Source: JBBDYG01 sp040901765 (GTDB taxonomy: Bacteria; Planctomycetota; Planctomycetia; Pirellulales; Lacipirellulaceae). Taken from it: a stretch of 36,767 nucleotides of DNA. Made by a program: the position numbers and the translations under genes. A model generated the notes under the pieces. The model was not told where the DNA came from. It did no database searches and saw only the letters and a program-made list of their open reading frames with translations. Of this stretch, positions 24,893 to 32,951 are shown one piece after another. The stretch covers positions 1-36,767 of the forward strand of contig JBBDYG010000049.1 of NCBI GenBank assembly GCA_040901765.1, read 5' to 3'. Within the stretch, counting starts at the first letter, position 1. Each line of letters begins with the position of its first letter.

Positions 24893-25279
24893 GAGGCGGA
24901 TTGGTCATCTCATTGCGGCGGAGCGCGCAGGGGCGGACATTACTGGAGCAATTACCTTGTCCTAGAAGGGTTTTGCATGGAGTCGTCACCAGGGGATCTG
25001 CGCGAGCAAATTGTTGCGGCGCATGACGGGGAGCTTCGTTGATCCAATGGTCGTCGCCGCAAGCCCCATACTGCCAAATCGATTGTGAAAGCTTCGGGAA
25101 AGCCGTTAGCAAGCCGGCTGCTTTGAGTTGATTTTCAAGTTGCCGCCACGCATGGGACACGGTGTCCCGCGCATGGCGGCACTCGAAAGATACTCCCTTC
25201 GATACTTTAGCGACGGGGATGCTAGGGGGTTCGAGCGTGCTTACGCAGCCAAGCCCTCCCGTTGAGCTTCGCCCTCACC
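24893..25279 (+). other. Gene-free stretch after the operon
   Basis: I see no supported coding region in these 387 bases. They contain the imperfect 41-base palindrome at 25141-25181 (listed separately). No clear T-tailed terminator for the operon is visible. Confidence 0.6.
25141..25181. repeat. Imperfect palindrome with GGGACACGGTGTCCC core
   Basis: Perfect inner stem GGGACAC (25154-25160) and GTGTCCC (25162-25168) around one G. The outer arms TGCCGCC (25141-25147) and GGCGGCA (25175-25181) also pair, giving a long hairpin. It looks like a dispersed palindromic element or a remnant end of a mobile element; it is not next to a T-run. Confidence 0.6.
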
Positions 25280-25873
25280 CTAAAACGCGGACCATGATTC
25301 CGATAGCTCCCGCCGCAATTGAGAAATCCTTCCTCGCGACAGCCTGAATCGGCTCGCCACGTCAGACGGACAGTTTCCGGCAGCTAGGGCCAAGGCGATC
25401 CTCCGCTTGGCGCGAGAAAGTTTCTTCAGCCACGCTGGAAAATCGATCCGAAACAGACTTGGTCCGGAATTGGAGTCCGGCTGTCAGCCACAACCGCTTC
25501 CCGCCACTCTCGATCCTCGACGCAATAGCGTTCGAGCCATGCCACGTGAAAGCCCTGCTTGTACTGCGCGTAGCGAACCTCTTGGCCATTGAGGGGTGTA
25601 GCCGCCTGTCGGCCACTACTTACGTGGGCGGCCGCAAAGCGGGCCAGTACCGTGGCATAGGCTCGCTCGGAGCGGCCCTGCCGGACGAGTCGGGCCAAGG
25701 CGATGCACACATTGGCGGTGGCTTCCTGAATCGCTTCCTCGCGATCTTCTCGGCGGAGAAGGCGGAAGTCAATTTTGAGCGTGCGGCGGATGACCGGGAG
25801 CATGGCCAAGAGGAGCGACTGCCAGTCGGGTGGAGCAGCTCTTGGAACGGCGGGGGCCAGATAACTTAGGCAT
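25280..25873 (-). pseudogene. Frameshifted sigma-factor-like HTH protein gene
   Basis: A start with AAGGAG 8 bases upstream (ATG 25873, MPKLS...) is out of frame with the body of the protein. The body (LSYLAPAVPRAAPPDWQSLL, then LPVIRRTLKIDFRLLRREDR, EEAIQEATANVCIALARLV) resembles an ECF sigma region 2-like helical domain. It runs to about 25450, where the frame breaks again. After that break RIDFPAWLKKLSRAKRRIAL and RFRLSRGRISQLRRELSESW (HTH, region 4-like) read to TAG at 25280-25282. The two frame changes compensate, so start and stop are in the same frame while the middle is not. The protein would be about 197 aa if repaired. It is probably inactive, or the breaks are sequencing errors. 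Exact function unknown; sigma-like or DNA-binding by inference. Confidence 0.65.
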
Positions 25874-26017
25874 GGGACGATCTCCTTGCAAATTGAGACC
25901 GCCCCGGTGGGGCGGTCGTGGGATAAAGCACGACCGCCTTCACACGGGTGAGAGCGATGAAGCGAATTAGGTAGCAATCAATGGATGTGTATCGGCATGA
26001 TCTCCGATAGCTCAGGA

Positions 26018-26070
26018 CTTTCGGACAGCGGCGGGGGCCGGATAATGGTCCCTCTAGAGAGGTCCGAAAG
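26018..26070. repeat. 9-bp inverted repeat before the IS3 remnant
   Basis: CTTTCGGAC (26018-26026) and GTCCGAAAG (26062-26070) pair perfectly over a 35-base gap. It precedes the ATGAGCGAAACG opening of the degenerate IS3 orfA region, so it may be part of that element's end or leader. I see no gene in 25874-26050. Confidence 0.45.
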
Positions 26071-26373
26071 ATGAGCGAAACGAAACAGGAGTCGTCGTTA
26101 CGACGGCGGCGGGGGCGTGAGTGACCGGACCCTTCGGGCCTGGCACGCGTGGCTGGCCCCCCAGCCCCCGCCGTGCAGCGAGCACGCCACGGTGGACGAG
26201 CTTCGCGTGGAGAACCAGCGACTCCGCAATCAACTGCGGCGGGCGGAGATGGAACGCGGCATCTTAAAAAGCCGCGGCATACCGTATTTAACTAGAACGG
26301 TGCGAAGGAGGTCGCTGTGAAGTACGCCTGGATTAATCAGCACTGCGACTCGTATTCAGTTCTGTCACAGTGA
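26051..26373 (+). pseudogene. IS3-family transposase remnant (orfA end and orfB start)
   Basis: The frame from GTG 26117 carries the leucine-zipper-like end of an IS3-type OrfA: VDELRVENQRLRNQLRRAEM then ERGILKSRGIPY, followed by a stop at 26318-26320. Overlapping it, GTG 26317 opens an OrfB start (VKYAWINQHCDSYSVLSQ) that stops at 26371-26373 after 18 codons; functional OrfB proteins continue for about 270 residues. Upstream, ATG 26071 gives a short arginine-rich frame ending at 26121, so the OrfA N-terminus is also broken. The element is truncated and non-functional. Confidence 0.65.
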
Positions 26374-26473
26374 ACGGGAGCATTCGCCATACCCAAAAAA
26401 GCCCGCAAAAACTCGGCAAATGCCAACGGCATCGGACGAATGAGCGAAAGCCTCCGGCTTGAAGTGCGACACC

Positions 26474-27730
26474 CTAATTAGGAACCGCCGCGCTGGTTTG
26501 GGCAGTCGGGTTCGCATTCTCCGGCTCTTCCTCAGCTTGTGCCGGCGGGAGCGGATCGCCGAGCAGTTCCTTGAGCTTCGCGCCGAGTCGCGGACCGCGC
26601 GCGTTCATGTCGACCACCTTGCCGTCGGAATCGACGAGAATCGCAGCGGGGATGCCGTTGATGCCGTAGTACCGCACCATGGGGTGGTCCCATCCGTTGG
26701 CGCCTTCTTCAGTTCCAAAGAGCGTCGGCCAAGGAATGCCGGACTGCGCGAGATATTGTTCGACCTCGGCCTTGTCCGTATCGAGCGAGATGCCGAGCAC
26801 CTCGAAGCCCTTGTCGTGATAGGCTTGATAGTTTTCGAGGACGTTGGGCACTTCCGCGGTACAGGGACCGCACCAGGTGGCCCAGAAGTCAACGAGCACC
26901 ACTTTGCCGCGATAGGACGCCCAATCGACCGGCTCGCCACTAAGCAGCGTGCCGGTGACTTCCATTTCATTTCCTGGCAGGCGGAGCCGGCGGACCAAGC
27001 CTTCCAGCGAGGCCAGGCGGCTCACGACACCTGGATCGCTGCTCGTTTGAAACACGGGAATCAGTTGTTCGATCGCGACCGCCACCTGCTCGCGCTCGGG
27101 GCTAGCGGAAAGACGGTCTCCCAATCTGCTGACGAGTTCGGCCTGGCCGGCGTTTGGGATTTCGGTCTCCTTCACGTCTTTAACTAGTCCATCCAGAATC
27201 GCCTGGCGTTGATCCGGCTCAAGCTGATTCCATTTGGAAAGTTGACGCATCAGGCGCACCTGCTTCGCAAGCTGAATCAGATCGGGCGATCCCGACTCTA
27301 AGACCTTTTCGAGAAACGCATCAAGCTGGGCATCGGCTTCAGAATTGCCCAGTTGCGACGCCATCGACAGGGCTCTAATCTTTGCTTGGCTGGCTTGAAT
27401 CTTTTGGTCGTCGGTCGCTTCACCCGCCAACAACAAATCGGCAGCGGCTGAAACGGCTGCCGTGGCTTTCTGATAAAACGCCAGCGCTTCGTCGCGCGTC
27501 TTGACTGGCTCTTTTGGCTGCTGGACCGACTCAATGAACGCCAGCAATTCGTCCGCCGTCGCGCTTTCGGGAATGACAAACGGATCGGCGGTGGGCGCTT
27601 CGCCGTTCGCAGCAGGCTCAGCCGCCGCATTCGCATCGGGCTCTTGAGCGCAAGAGGTGGAGACCAACAACAATCCGCTGCTTAGCAGCGCACAAGCGAA
27701 ACGCAGCCGATACAATTCGACCAAGTTCAT
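26474..27730 (-). CDS. TlpA-like thioredoxin-fold lipoprotein
   Basis: 418 aa from ATG 27730 (MNLVELYRLR; an ATG 15 bases upstream is an alternative). The signal ends LLLVSTSC with Cys27 as probable lipidation site. Residues about 30-250 are Ala/Glu-rich and helical, with no recognised domain. Residues about 255-395 are a TlpA/ResA/AhpC-TSA-type thioredoxin domain: VTGTLLSGEPVDWASYRG, VVLVDFWATWCGPCTAEVP (CxxC in WCGPC at 286-290), FEVLGISLDTDK and GINGIPAAILVDSDGKVV (cis-Pro). Anchored to a membrane, it would reduce or exchange disulfides in exported proteins. It is monocistronic, its 3' end 100 bp from the IS3 remnant. Confidence 0.9.
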   Translation of the reverse strand: MNLVELYRLRFACALLSSGLLLVSTSCAQEPDANAAAEPAANGEAPTADPFVIPESATADELLAFIESVQQPKEPVKTRDEALAFYQKATAAVSAAADLLLAGEATDDQKIQASQAKIRALSMASQLGNSEADAQLDAFLEKVLESGSPDLIQLAKQVRLMRQLSKWNQLEPDQRQAILDGLVKDVKETEIPNAGQAELVSRLGDRLSASPEREQVAVAIEQLIPVFQTSSDPGVVSRLASLEGLVRRLRLPGNEMEVTGTLLSGEPVDWASYRGKVVLVDFWATWCGPCTAEVPNVLENYQAYHDKGFEVLGISLDTDKAEVEQYLAQSGIPWPTLFGTEEGANGWDHPMVRYYGINGIPAAILVDSDGKVVDMNARGPRLGAKLKELLGDPLPPAQAEEEPENANPTAQTSAAVPN

Positions 27731-27891
27731 GGCGAGTTCCCGCAAATGGTTGGCGCTCGACCGTGCGTTTTGCTCGGTGAATGGGCCGTGAGAAAGGTGG
27801 GACGTGCGCGATCCAATCGCACGTATATTGGGGCTTCGGAAAGCAGGACAATCGGCTTACGCATTATGACACTCGGCCAAGGCTTTGCAAG

Positions 27892-27966
27892 CGTAGCGGC
27901 GGCTTCCAGTCGCCGATCAGCGCAGCGATTCACCGTGATTCGCGGCGGCTGGAAGCCACCGCTACG
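27892..27966. repeat. Inverted hairpin repeat, copy 1
   Basis: Arms CGTAGCGGCGGCTTCCAGTC.. (27892-27915) and CGGCGGCTGGAAGCCACCGC.. (27943-27966) are near-perfect inverted copies around a 27-base loop. A second copy lies at 35596-35650, with 22 of 24 positions matching in each arm. It sits downstream of the LOG gene (ending 27976) and upstream of the TlpA-like gene. It may act as a terminator for one or as a REP-like element. Confidence 0.7.
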
Positions 27967-27975
27967 GCCCGTCTG

Positions 27976-28875
27976 CTAACCAAGCTGGTGAAATTCGGCA
28001 ATCAGCTGCCAGGCTTCTTCCGGCGATTCGGCGTAGGAGATCAAGCTCAAGTGGTCGTCGGCGATCACCCCTTCGTCGGCTAGCTGGGGGAAGTCGACGA
28101 TCGAATCCCAAAACTTGCGGCCGTACAGAATGATCGGAATTGCCTGCATGCTGGCAGTCTGCCGTAGGCAGAGGCAGTTGAACAACTCGTCCAACGTGCC
28201 AAACCCGCCGGGAAAAACAACGAGCGCCTTGGCGCGAAGAACGAAATGGAACTTCCGCATCGCAAAATAGTGAAACTGAAAGCACAGTTCGGGCGTGATG
28301 TATGGATTCGGCTCTTGTTCGTGGGGCAACTCGATATTCAAACCCAAGCTCTTCGCGCCGACGTCGAACGCACCACGGTTGGCGGCTTCCATAATCCCTG
28401 GGCCGCCGCCGGTGCAAACTACCATGTCGCATTTGCCATCGATCTGACACCGGCTGGAAACTAGTCGGGCGAACTGCCGCGCGTGGTCGTAGTAATCGCT
28501 CTTAGCGAGGATGCGCTCGGAGCGAACCACCGCCCGCTGCAAGTAGGTGTCATCGGGGTCGTTGTCGTATGCCGCTTTGGCGATGGCAAGTTTTTCCTCC
28601 GCTTCCTTCCGTTCGATGATCTGCGTGCCGCCGAAGACGACGACCGTCGATTCGATTAGGTGCTCACGAAGCAGCGTCTCGGTTTTTTGCAACTCGAGTT
28701 GCATGCGAACCGGCCGCATGTGGGGCCGGCCCAGAAACTCGACATCCTTCTCCGCCAGGATGTAACTCTGGGAAGCGAGAATCCGCTGCCGGTTGGCTTC
28801 CGCCTTAGCAGGCAGATCGCCATGATGCGCATCGAGCGAAAACTGCTCGTCGAGAGAAACTTGCTTATCGGCCAT
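27976..28875 (-). CDS. LOG-family protein (Rossmann-fold nucleotide phosphoribohydrolase type)
   Basis: 299 aa. Signature motifs of the LOG/TIGR00730 group (often called lysine-decarboxylase-like): CTGGGPGIMEAANRGAFDVG (residues 155-174) and FPGGFGTLDEL (221-231), around a Rossmann-like core that begins with STVVVFGGTQ (76-85). The N-terminal 75 residues are an extension typical of the larger bacterial members. Characterised LOG proteins hydrolyse nucleoside 5'-monophosphates to base and ribose 5-phosphate; whether this one does is not known. It is monocistronic on the minus strand with no evident partner. Confidence 0.88.
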   Translation of the reverse strand: MADKQVSLDEQFSLDAHHGDLPAKAEANRQRILASQSYILAEKDVEFLGRPHMRPVRMQLELQKTETLLREHLIESTVVVFGGTQIIERKEAEEKLAIAKAAYDNDPDDTYLQRAVVRSERILAKSDYYDHARQFARLVSSRCQIDGKCDMVVCTGGGPGIMEAANRGAFDVGAKSLGLNIELPHEQEPNPYITPELCFQFHYFAMRKFHFVLRAKALVVFPGGFGTLDELFNCLCLRQTASMQAIPIILYGRKFWDSIVDFPQLADEGVIADDHLSLISYAESPEEAWQLIAEFHQLG

Positions 28876-29078
28876 GACGCGAATACATCGAATCTAGTGA
28901 ACAAGGCGCCTGTACGCGATGCCGGAGTAAGGCAGCGGCGACGAGCCGATCGCTCATCGCCCACGGTAACTCTAAGTCATCGAAGCTATGACCACGGGTT
29001 GATCGTAACGAAAATACCGGCGGCACCGCTACGGTAGTATCGACAACGCGAGTCGTTTCTCGCGTTATTCCAATGGAT

Positions 29079-29399
29079 TCACTCCGGGGGATTTGCGGGG
29101 CTTTCGTCCTTCGCGAAGACGACTCGAAACGCCTTGTACCCGGCCGACAGCTTCTCGCCGTAAATGGTCTTTAGCTCCGCCTGCAAACTGGCCGCGTCGG
29201 GAAACCCATCCGGAATCGCGTCCGCGTCGGTCAGCTCGTCCACCGCGACCAGCTCGACCTGCAATATCTGAATCCGCCCCACGCCCGGAATGTAACTCCG
29301 CTGCCCGGCGCGCATCATCCGATGCTTCCACAACCGGATCGTCTGCGTCTTGTCGCCGCTGCGAATGGCGTCGAGAAACTTTTTCTTGAAGAGCAGCAT
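29079..29399 (-). CDS. ASCH-domain protein
   Basis: 106 aa from ATG 29399 (MLLFKKKFLDAIRSGDKTQT). The open frame continues upstream to 30191, but that part is arginine/histidine-rich, overlaps other features and has no recognisable domain, so I use the internal ATG. ASCH-type features: LFKKKFLDAIRSGDKTQTIR, with the lysine/threonine strip that binds nucleic acid or modified nucleosides, and GRIQILQVELVAVDELTDAD in the beta-barrel. ASCH proteins are linked to RNA binding and N4-acetylcytidine amidohydrolysis. Small orphan gene; function unassigned. Confidence 0.75.
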   Translation of the reverse strand: MLLFKKKFLDAIRSGDKTQTIRLWKHRMMRAGQRSYIPGVGRIQILQVELVAVDELTDADAIPDGFPDAASLQAELKTIYGEKLSAGYKAFRVVFAKDESPANPPE

Positions 29400-29507
29400 A
29401 CAGGGCGGTTCGGGGTGAGAATGGGACGTCGAACTGCGAAGCCCATTGAACCGCAACCCGCCTCGCGAATCTAGCAGGGGAGGTCTGTTCCGGTTGTGCG
29501 CAGGTTT

Positions 29508-29963
29508 GTTGTGCGCGGGTCTCCCGACCCCGCACTCGTCCCGACCGAAGGTCTCTCTCCGCCCATTCCAAATGATCCCACATCGCCGCGGACTACTCGC
29601 CACCAAGCGGCACGAATAGGATGATAGGATAAAGATCATTTCTCGTCTTGAGGCTTCGATCGCACGATATGGAGCACCCTCATGCATTACCTCTACGGAT
29701 CGAAACGCGGCGGCCCACCGCGCCTTGTGGCAACCTTCGATTCCGAACAGCAACTTCTGTCGTACGTCCGCTGGGCAACGCTCGAAAGCCACGAACCCCA
29801 ACGCGGCAAGTTCGAGCAAGGCAGCGCGCTGGCCGGCTTCGACGCCTGGAAGCGTTCGACCGAGCCACTGACGGAAGGTGACCCAGGCGCGGCCCTGCAT
29901 GCGCCGACGCCGAATATGATGTAGCGGGTGGTCTCGTTGTGCGTGGGTCTCCCGCCCCCACTC
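29508..29963 (+). repeat. Dispersed 28-30-base repeat, two copies
   Basis: GTTGTGCGCGGGTCTCCCGA.. at 29508-29537 recurs as GTTGTGCGTGGGTCTCCCGC.. at 29936-29963, differing by two substitutions and a 2-base gap. The copies flank the small open frame at 29682-29924. The coordinates given span both copies and the DNA between. Low-complexity intergenic repeat; function unknown. Confidence 0.5.
29682..29924 (+). CDS. Small hypothetical protein (80 aa)
   Basis: ATG 29682 to TAG 29924. Sequence MHYLYGSKRGGPPRLVATFD then SEQQLLSYVRWATLESHEPQ has normal codon use and composition. I recognise no family. There is no strong SD (CCCTC precedes the ATG). It is flanked by the two copies of the 28-30-base repeat. 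Possibly a real small gene; the opposite strand is also open, so the call is tentative. Confidence 0.5.
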   Translation: MHYLYGSKRGGPPRLVATFDSEQQLLSYVRWATLESHEPQRGKFEQGSALAGFDAWKRSTEPLTEGDPGAALHAPTPNMM

Positions 29964-29987
29964 ACGCAAGTTAGGCGCGAGGCAGCC

Positions 29988-30200
29988 ATGAAACGCCAAA
30001 TCACTCGCCATCCTGCTGCGCGTGAAACTCACCAGCCAGTCGGCAAAACGACACCGAGAGGCATTCCCCCCGAAATAGATCGCTGGATCAACGAAGGCGG
30101 AGCGCTCGGGCGCGGGAAATCTTTGGATACCCCGATTGGCGATCGCATTGATGCCAACTGCAATGCGGGTAAAGTAAAACCGCCGGAGCATTCAGAGTAA
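29988..30200 (+). CDS. Small hypothetical protein (70 aa)
   Basis: ATG 29988 with GCGAGG about 8 bases upstream; ends TAA at 30198-30200. Reads MKRQITRHPAARETHQPVGK then TTPRGIPPEIDRWINEGGAL, basic at the N-terminus. No recognised family. The frame is open upstream to 29928 without a better start. Tentative. Confidence 0.4.
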   Translation: MKRQITRHPAARETHQPVGKTTPRGIPPEIDRWINEGGALGRGKSLDTPIGDRIDANCNAGKVKPPEHSE

Positions 30201-30831
30201 AGGCGGACATGTGAGACGCGGCGGATGCTGTTCTTCACTGCCTCTGCCCGCGTCAAACTGCGATTCGGGTGACGCCTTCGACCCCAGCCACCCTCCCCAA
30301 TCTCTCAACGAATCTTCAACTTTTCCACTAGAAAAGAGCCACCTTCTATGGTAGGCTTCTGAACATGCGTACCCATACCCGAGCACCGCCTTAGGCTGCC
30401 CCCACCCACCGTGCGCTTCGTGCGCCGTGGCCGCCTGCGATCCTGTCGAGCCCACCCCTCTCTAAGCAGAGGCATGGCGACCGATCGCCGTGCGCGCCCA
30501 ACCGAACCCTTCGCCATTCGCGAAGCGGATCGGGCGCGGTTCGCGCCGGTTGGCAATAGTGTCGGTGCGAATGTGGATTCGTGACAGAATAGCGGCGGCC
30601 CCTCGCAATCTCGACGAGTTTTTCAAGCCCGCATCGTGGAATAATGGCGGTGCTCAACGAAAACGGAAGGAAAGTAGCCCTGTGAAACGCGGCACCCAAC
30701 AACGATGATTGTCACCCCTGACCTCCGACCTCCGACCCCTCCCCCGATTCCCCTTGCGAACGCCCCCCCGGGGCCTATAATTCGTGGTTCAGTGGGCCGA
30801 TCGCGGAATGCTTCGCGGCGGTCCGAGGTTT
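30201..30831 (+). other. Mostly featureless stretch upstream of tRNA-Gly
   Basis: No supported coding region. Both strands have arginine-rich open frames at about 30391-30708 that look like chance. The tandem ACCTCCGACCTCCGACCCCT near 30721 is low complexity. The only functional signal I see is the promoter at 30754-30781. Confidence 0.55.
30754..30781 (+). promoter_or_regulatory. Promoter of tRNA-Gly
   Basis: TTGCGA (30754-30759), a 16-bp GC-rich spacer and a perfect TATAAT (30776-30781), about 50 bases upstream of the tRNA. The GC-rich discriminator region is not clear. A good match to a vegetative promoter. Confidence 0.6.
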
Positions 30832-30904
30832 GCGGGTGTAGCTCAGTTGGTAGAGCACGACGTTGCCAACGTCGTTGTCGTCGGTTCGAGTCCGATCACC
30901 CGCT
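30832..30904 (+). tRNA. tRNA-Gly (GCC)
   Basis: Full cloverleaf: acceptor GCGGGTG/CACCCGC, D-arm GCTC/GAGC with AGTTGGTA loop, anticodon stem CGACG/CGTCG with loop TTGCCAA (anticodon GCC at 30865-30867), T-arm with TTCGAGT loop. 73 nt; CCA is not encoded. Reads GGC/GGT glycine codons. Located 143 bp before trigger factor. Confidence 0.96.
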
Positions 30905-31047
30905 CTTGTTTGAATTGACAATCGCTCGGCCCCGCCCTTCCGTTGAGCATGCGGGTGCGGGCCGAATTCCTGTTGGGGGCTGAAATCGCGGCGTATTTCT
31001 GCCGATTTCCCGCTCGCCCGCCCACTCCTTGCCAAGGCCACAGCACC

Positions 31048-32547
31048 ATGCCGGTCAAATCCAGCGACCCTTCCGAAACCGATGAACTCGAAGATACGGT
31101 CGATTTGGCCGACGAGGTTGAGGAGGAAACGCCCAAGCTGAATCTTGAGGTTCAGATCGCCAGCCCCAGCGCCTGCGAACGTCACGTGACCGTGACGGTA
31201 TCGCGCGAGGACATCGACCGCTATTTCAACGACGCCTTCAGTGAAATGATGCCCGAGGCCGCCGTCCCCGGTTTCCGCCCCGGCCGCGCCCCGCGGAAGA
31301 TCGTTGAAAGCCGCTTTAAGAAGGAAGTTTCCGATCAGGTCAAAGGCTCGCTGCTCATGGACAGCCTCTCGCAGATCAGCGAGGAGCAGACCTTCGCGGC
31401 AATCAGCGAACCCGATCTGAACCTCGACGCGGTCGAGGTGCCCGACGAAGGGCCGATGACCTTCGAGTTCAACATCGAGGTCCGGCCCGAGTTCGACCTG
31501 CCCGAGTGGAAGGGTCTCAAGATCAAGCGGCCCACCCGTACGTTCACCGTCGAGGACGTGCAAGAACAGCTCGAGCAGATGATCGCCCGCTACGGGCAGC
31601 TTGTGCCGCACAGCGGCCCCGCCGCCTCGGGCGATTATCTGACGGTCAACATCACCACTACCGCCGATGGCCAAGAAGTGGAACGGGACCACGAGCGGGT
31701 GTTGCGAATTCGCCCCGTGCTAAGCCTGATCGATTCGCGCATCGAAAACTTCGACACGCTGATGGAAGGCGTCACCGCCGGCGATCGTCGGCAAGCCGAG
31801 GTGAAGCTTACGCAAGGCGCGCCGAACGAAGAACTTCGCGGCAAAGCGGTGCAACTAGAGTTCGAGGTGTTGGAGGTCAAGAAGCTCAAGCTGCCCGAAC
31901 TTGACGAGCAATTCCTCAAGGAACTTGGCGAGTTTGAAACGGAAGACGCGCTCCGCGACGCCATCCGCAAGAATCTGGAGCGGCAGCTCGAATACCACCA
32001 ACAACAAAACTCCCGCGAGCAGATCACGTCGCTGCTCATCAAGAGTGCCGAGTGGGAACTGCCGCCGGGTCTGCTCAAGCGGCAGAGCATGCGCGAGCTA
32101 GAGCGGGCCGTAATGGAACTCCGCCGCAGCGGATTCAGCGAGGCGGAAATTCGCGCTCGCGAAAATCAACTGCGGCAAAACAGTTCCGTCAACACCGCTC
32201 AGGCCCTCAAGGAGCATTTCATCCTCGAACGAATTGCCGAGGAAGAGAAGCTCGATGTCGAGGATGGCGACTACGACAAGGAAATCTTCCTGATGGCCGC
32301 GCAGAGCGGCGAGTCGCCACGCCGCGTGCGGGCGCAGCTCGAGAAGCGCGGCCTGATGGACGTGCTGCGGAACCAAATCATCGAGCGAAAGGTACTCGAG
32401 TTGGTCCAGTCGCACGCCAAGTTCCAAGACGAAAAGTACGTGCCGGAGAAGAAGGAAGTCGAAGCGATTTCCTTCGCCGCCGGCGGCGGACTAGGCGGTG
32501 CCATCCCCGAAGCCCACGATCACGATGAGGATGAAGAGGAACTGTAG
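31048..32547 (+). CDS. tig: Trigger factor
   Basis: 499 aa from ATG 31048; the frame extends to 30943, but residues before MPVKSSDPSE look like untranslated leader. After an acidic N-terminal extension (residues 5-28) comes the ribosome-binding domain with GFRPGRAP (75-82), the signature loop that contacts uL23. The PPIase-like FKBP domain follows (about 180-260; SGDYLTVNITTTADGQEVER), then the helical C-terminal chaperone domain (LPELDEQFLKELGEFETEDA through QLEKRGLMDVLRNQIIERKV) and an acidic His/Asp/Glu tail. It folds nascent chains at the ribosome exit. The position upstream of clpP resembles the common tig-clpP-clpX order, but a 404-bp repeat-bearing gap intervenes and no clpX is in the window. 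Confidence 0.94.
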   Translation: MPVKSSDPSETDELEDTVDLADEVEEETPKLNLEVQIASPSACERHVTVTVSREDIDRYFNDAFSEMMPEAAVPGFRPGRAPRKIVESRFKKEVSDQVKGSLLMDSLSQISEEQTFAAISEPDLNLDAVEVPDEGPMTFEFNIEVRPEFDLPEWKGLKIKRPTRTFTVEDVQEQLEQMIARYGQLVPHSGPAASGDYLTVNITTTADGQEVERDHERVLRIRPVLSLIDSRIENFDTLMEGVTAGDRRQAEVKLTQGAPNEELRGKAVQLEFEVLEVKKLKLPELDEQFLKELGEFETEDALRDAIRKNLERQLEYHQQQNSREQITSLLIKSAEWELPPGLLKRQSMRELERAVMELRRSGFSEAEIRARENQLRQNSSVNTAQALKEHFILERIAEEEKLDVEDGDYDKEIFLMAAQSGESPRRVRAQLEKRGLMDVLRNQIIERKVLELVQSHAKFQDEKYVPEKKEVEAISFAAGGGLGGAIPEAHDHDEDEEEL

Positions 32548-32617
32548 GGCATGACCTTATGCCGTTAACCCGATGTTGATGCGGGAAATACCATTGATAC
32601 ATTCAAGCCGGAGGCTT

Positions 32618-32801
32618 GATAGCTATTAGCCGGTGGTAAGCGAAGCGCCACCACCGGCAGAGCGAGCAAGATGTTGCGGCACCCCGGCAGGGGTGCCAGC
32701 AGGCTAGTAAACGATGAACGGCTGCGACCCCTGCCGGGGTCGTGTAAGTTAACAATTTGCTTTCCGGTGGTGCGCTGCGCGACCACCGGCTAATGGCTAT
32801 C
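32618..32801. repeat. Composite palindromic element between tig and clpP
   Basis: The outer ends GATAGCTATTAGCCGGTGGT (32618-32637) and ACCACCGGCTAATGGCTATC (32782-32801) are inverted repeats with 19 of 20 matching. Inside are palindromes GCACCCCGGCAGGGGTGC (32679-32696) and CGACCCCTGCCGGGGTCG (32725-32742). Flanking TCAAGCCGGAGGCTTGA (32603-32619) is another. The 184-bp unit looks like a MITE or REP cluster; no transposase is encoded. It fills most of the 32548-32951 gap. Confidence 0.7.
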
Positions 32802-32951
32802 ATCCCGCTGGGATGAATTAAGCTACGCTTACTCGTTGGCATCGGACATCCACGGCAAATCCGGAAAAGTTGCCTCGGCGTCCCATTCCGGAAATGATTC
32901 CTCGTGACACACCAAGGACGCTCTGAAGAATCACAAAGGAAACTCTCGGCC

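Noticed and set aside
29400..30191. Upstream extension of the ASCH gene to a 370-aa protein
   Set aside because: The extension is Arg/His-rich, covers the two repeat copies and other small frames, and adds no domain; the ASCH fold starts at MLLFKKKF.
30490..30708. 72-codon plus-strand frame before tRNA-Gly
   Set aside because: Arg-rich, overlapped by an equally open minus-strand frame, no SD, no recognisable motif.
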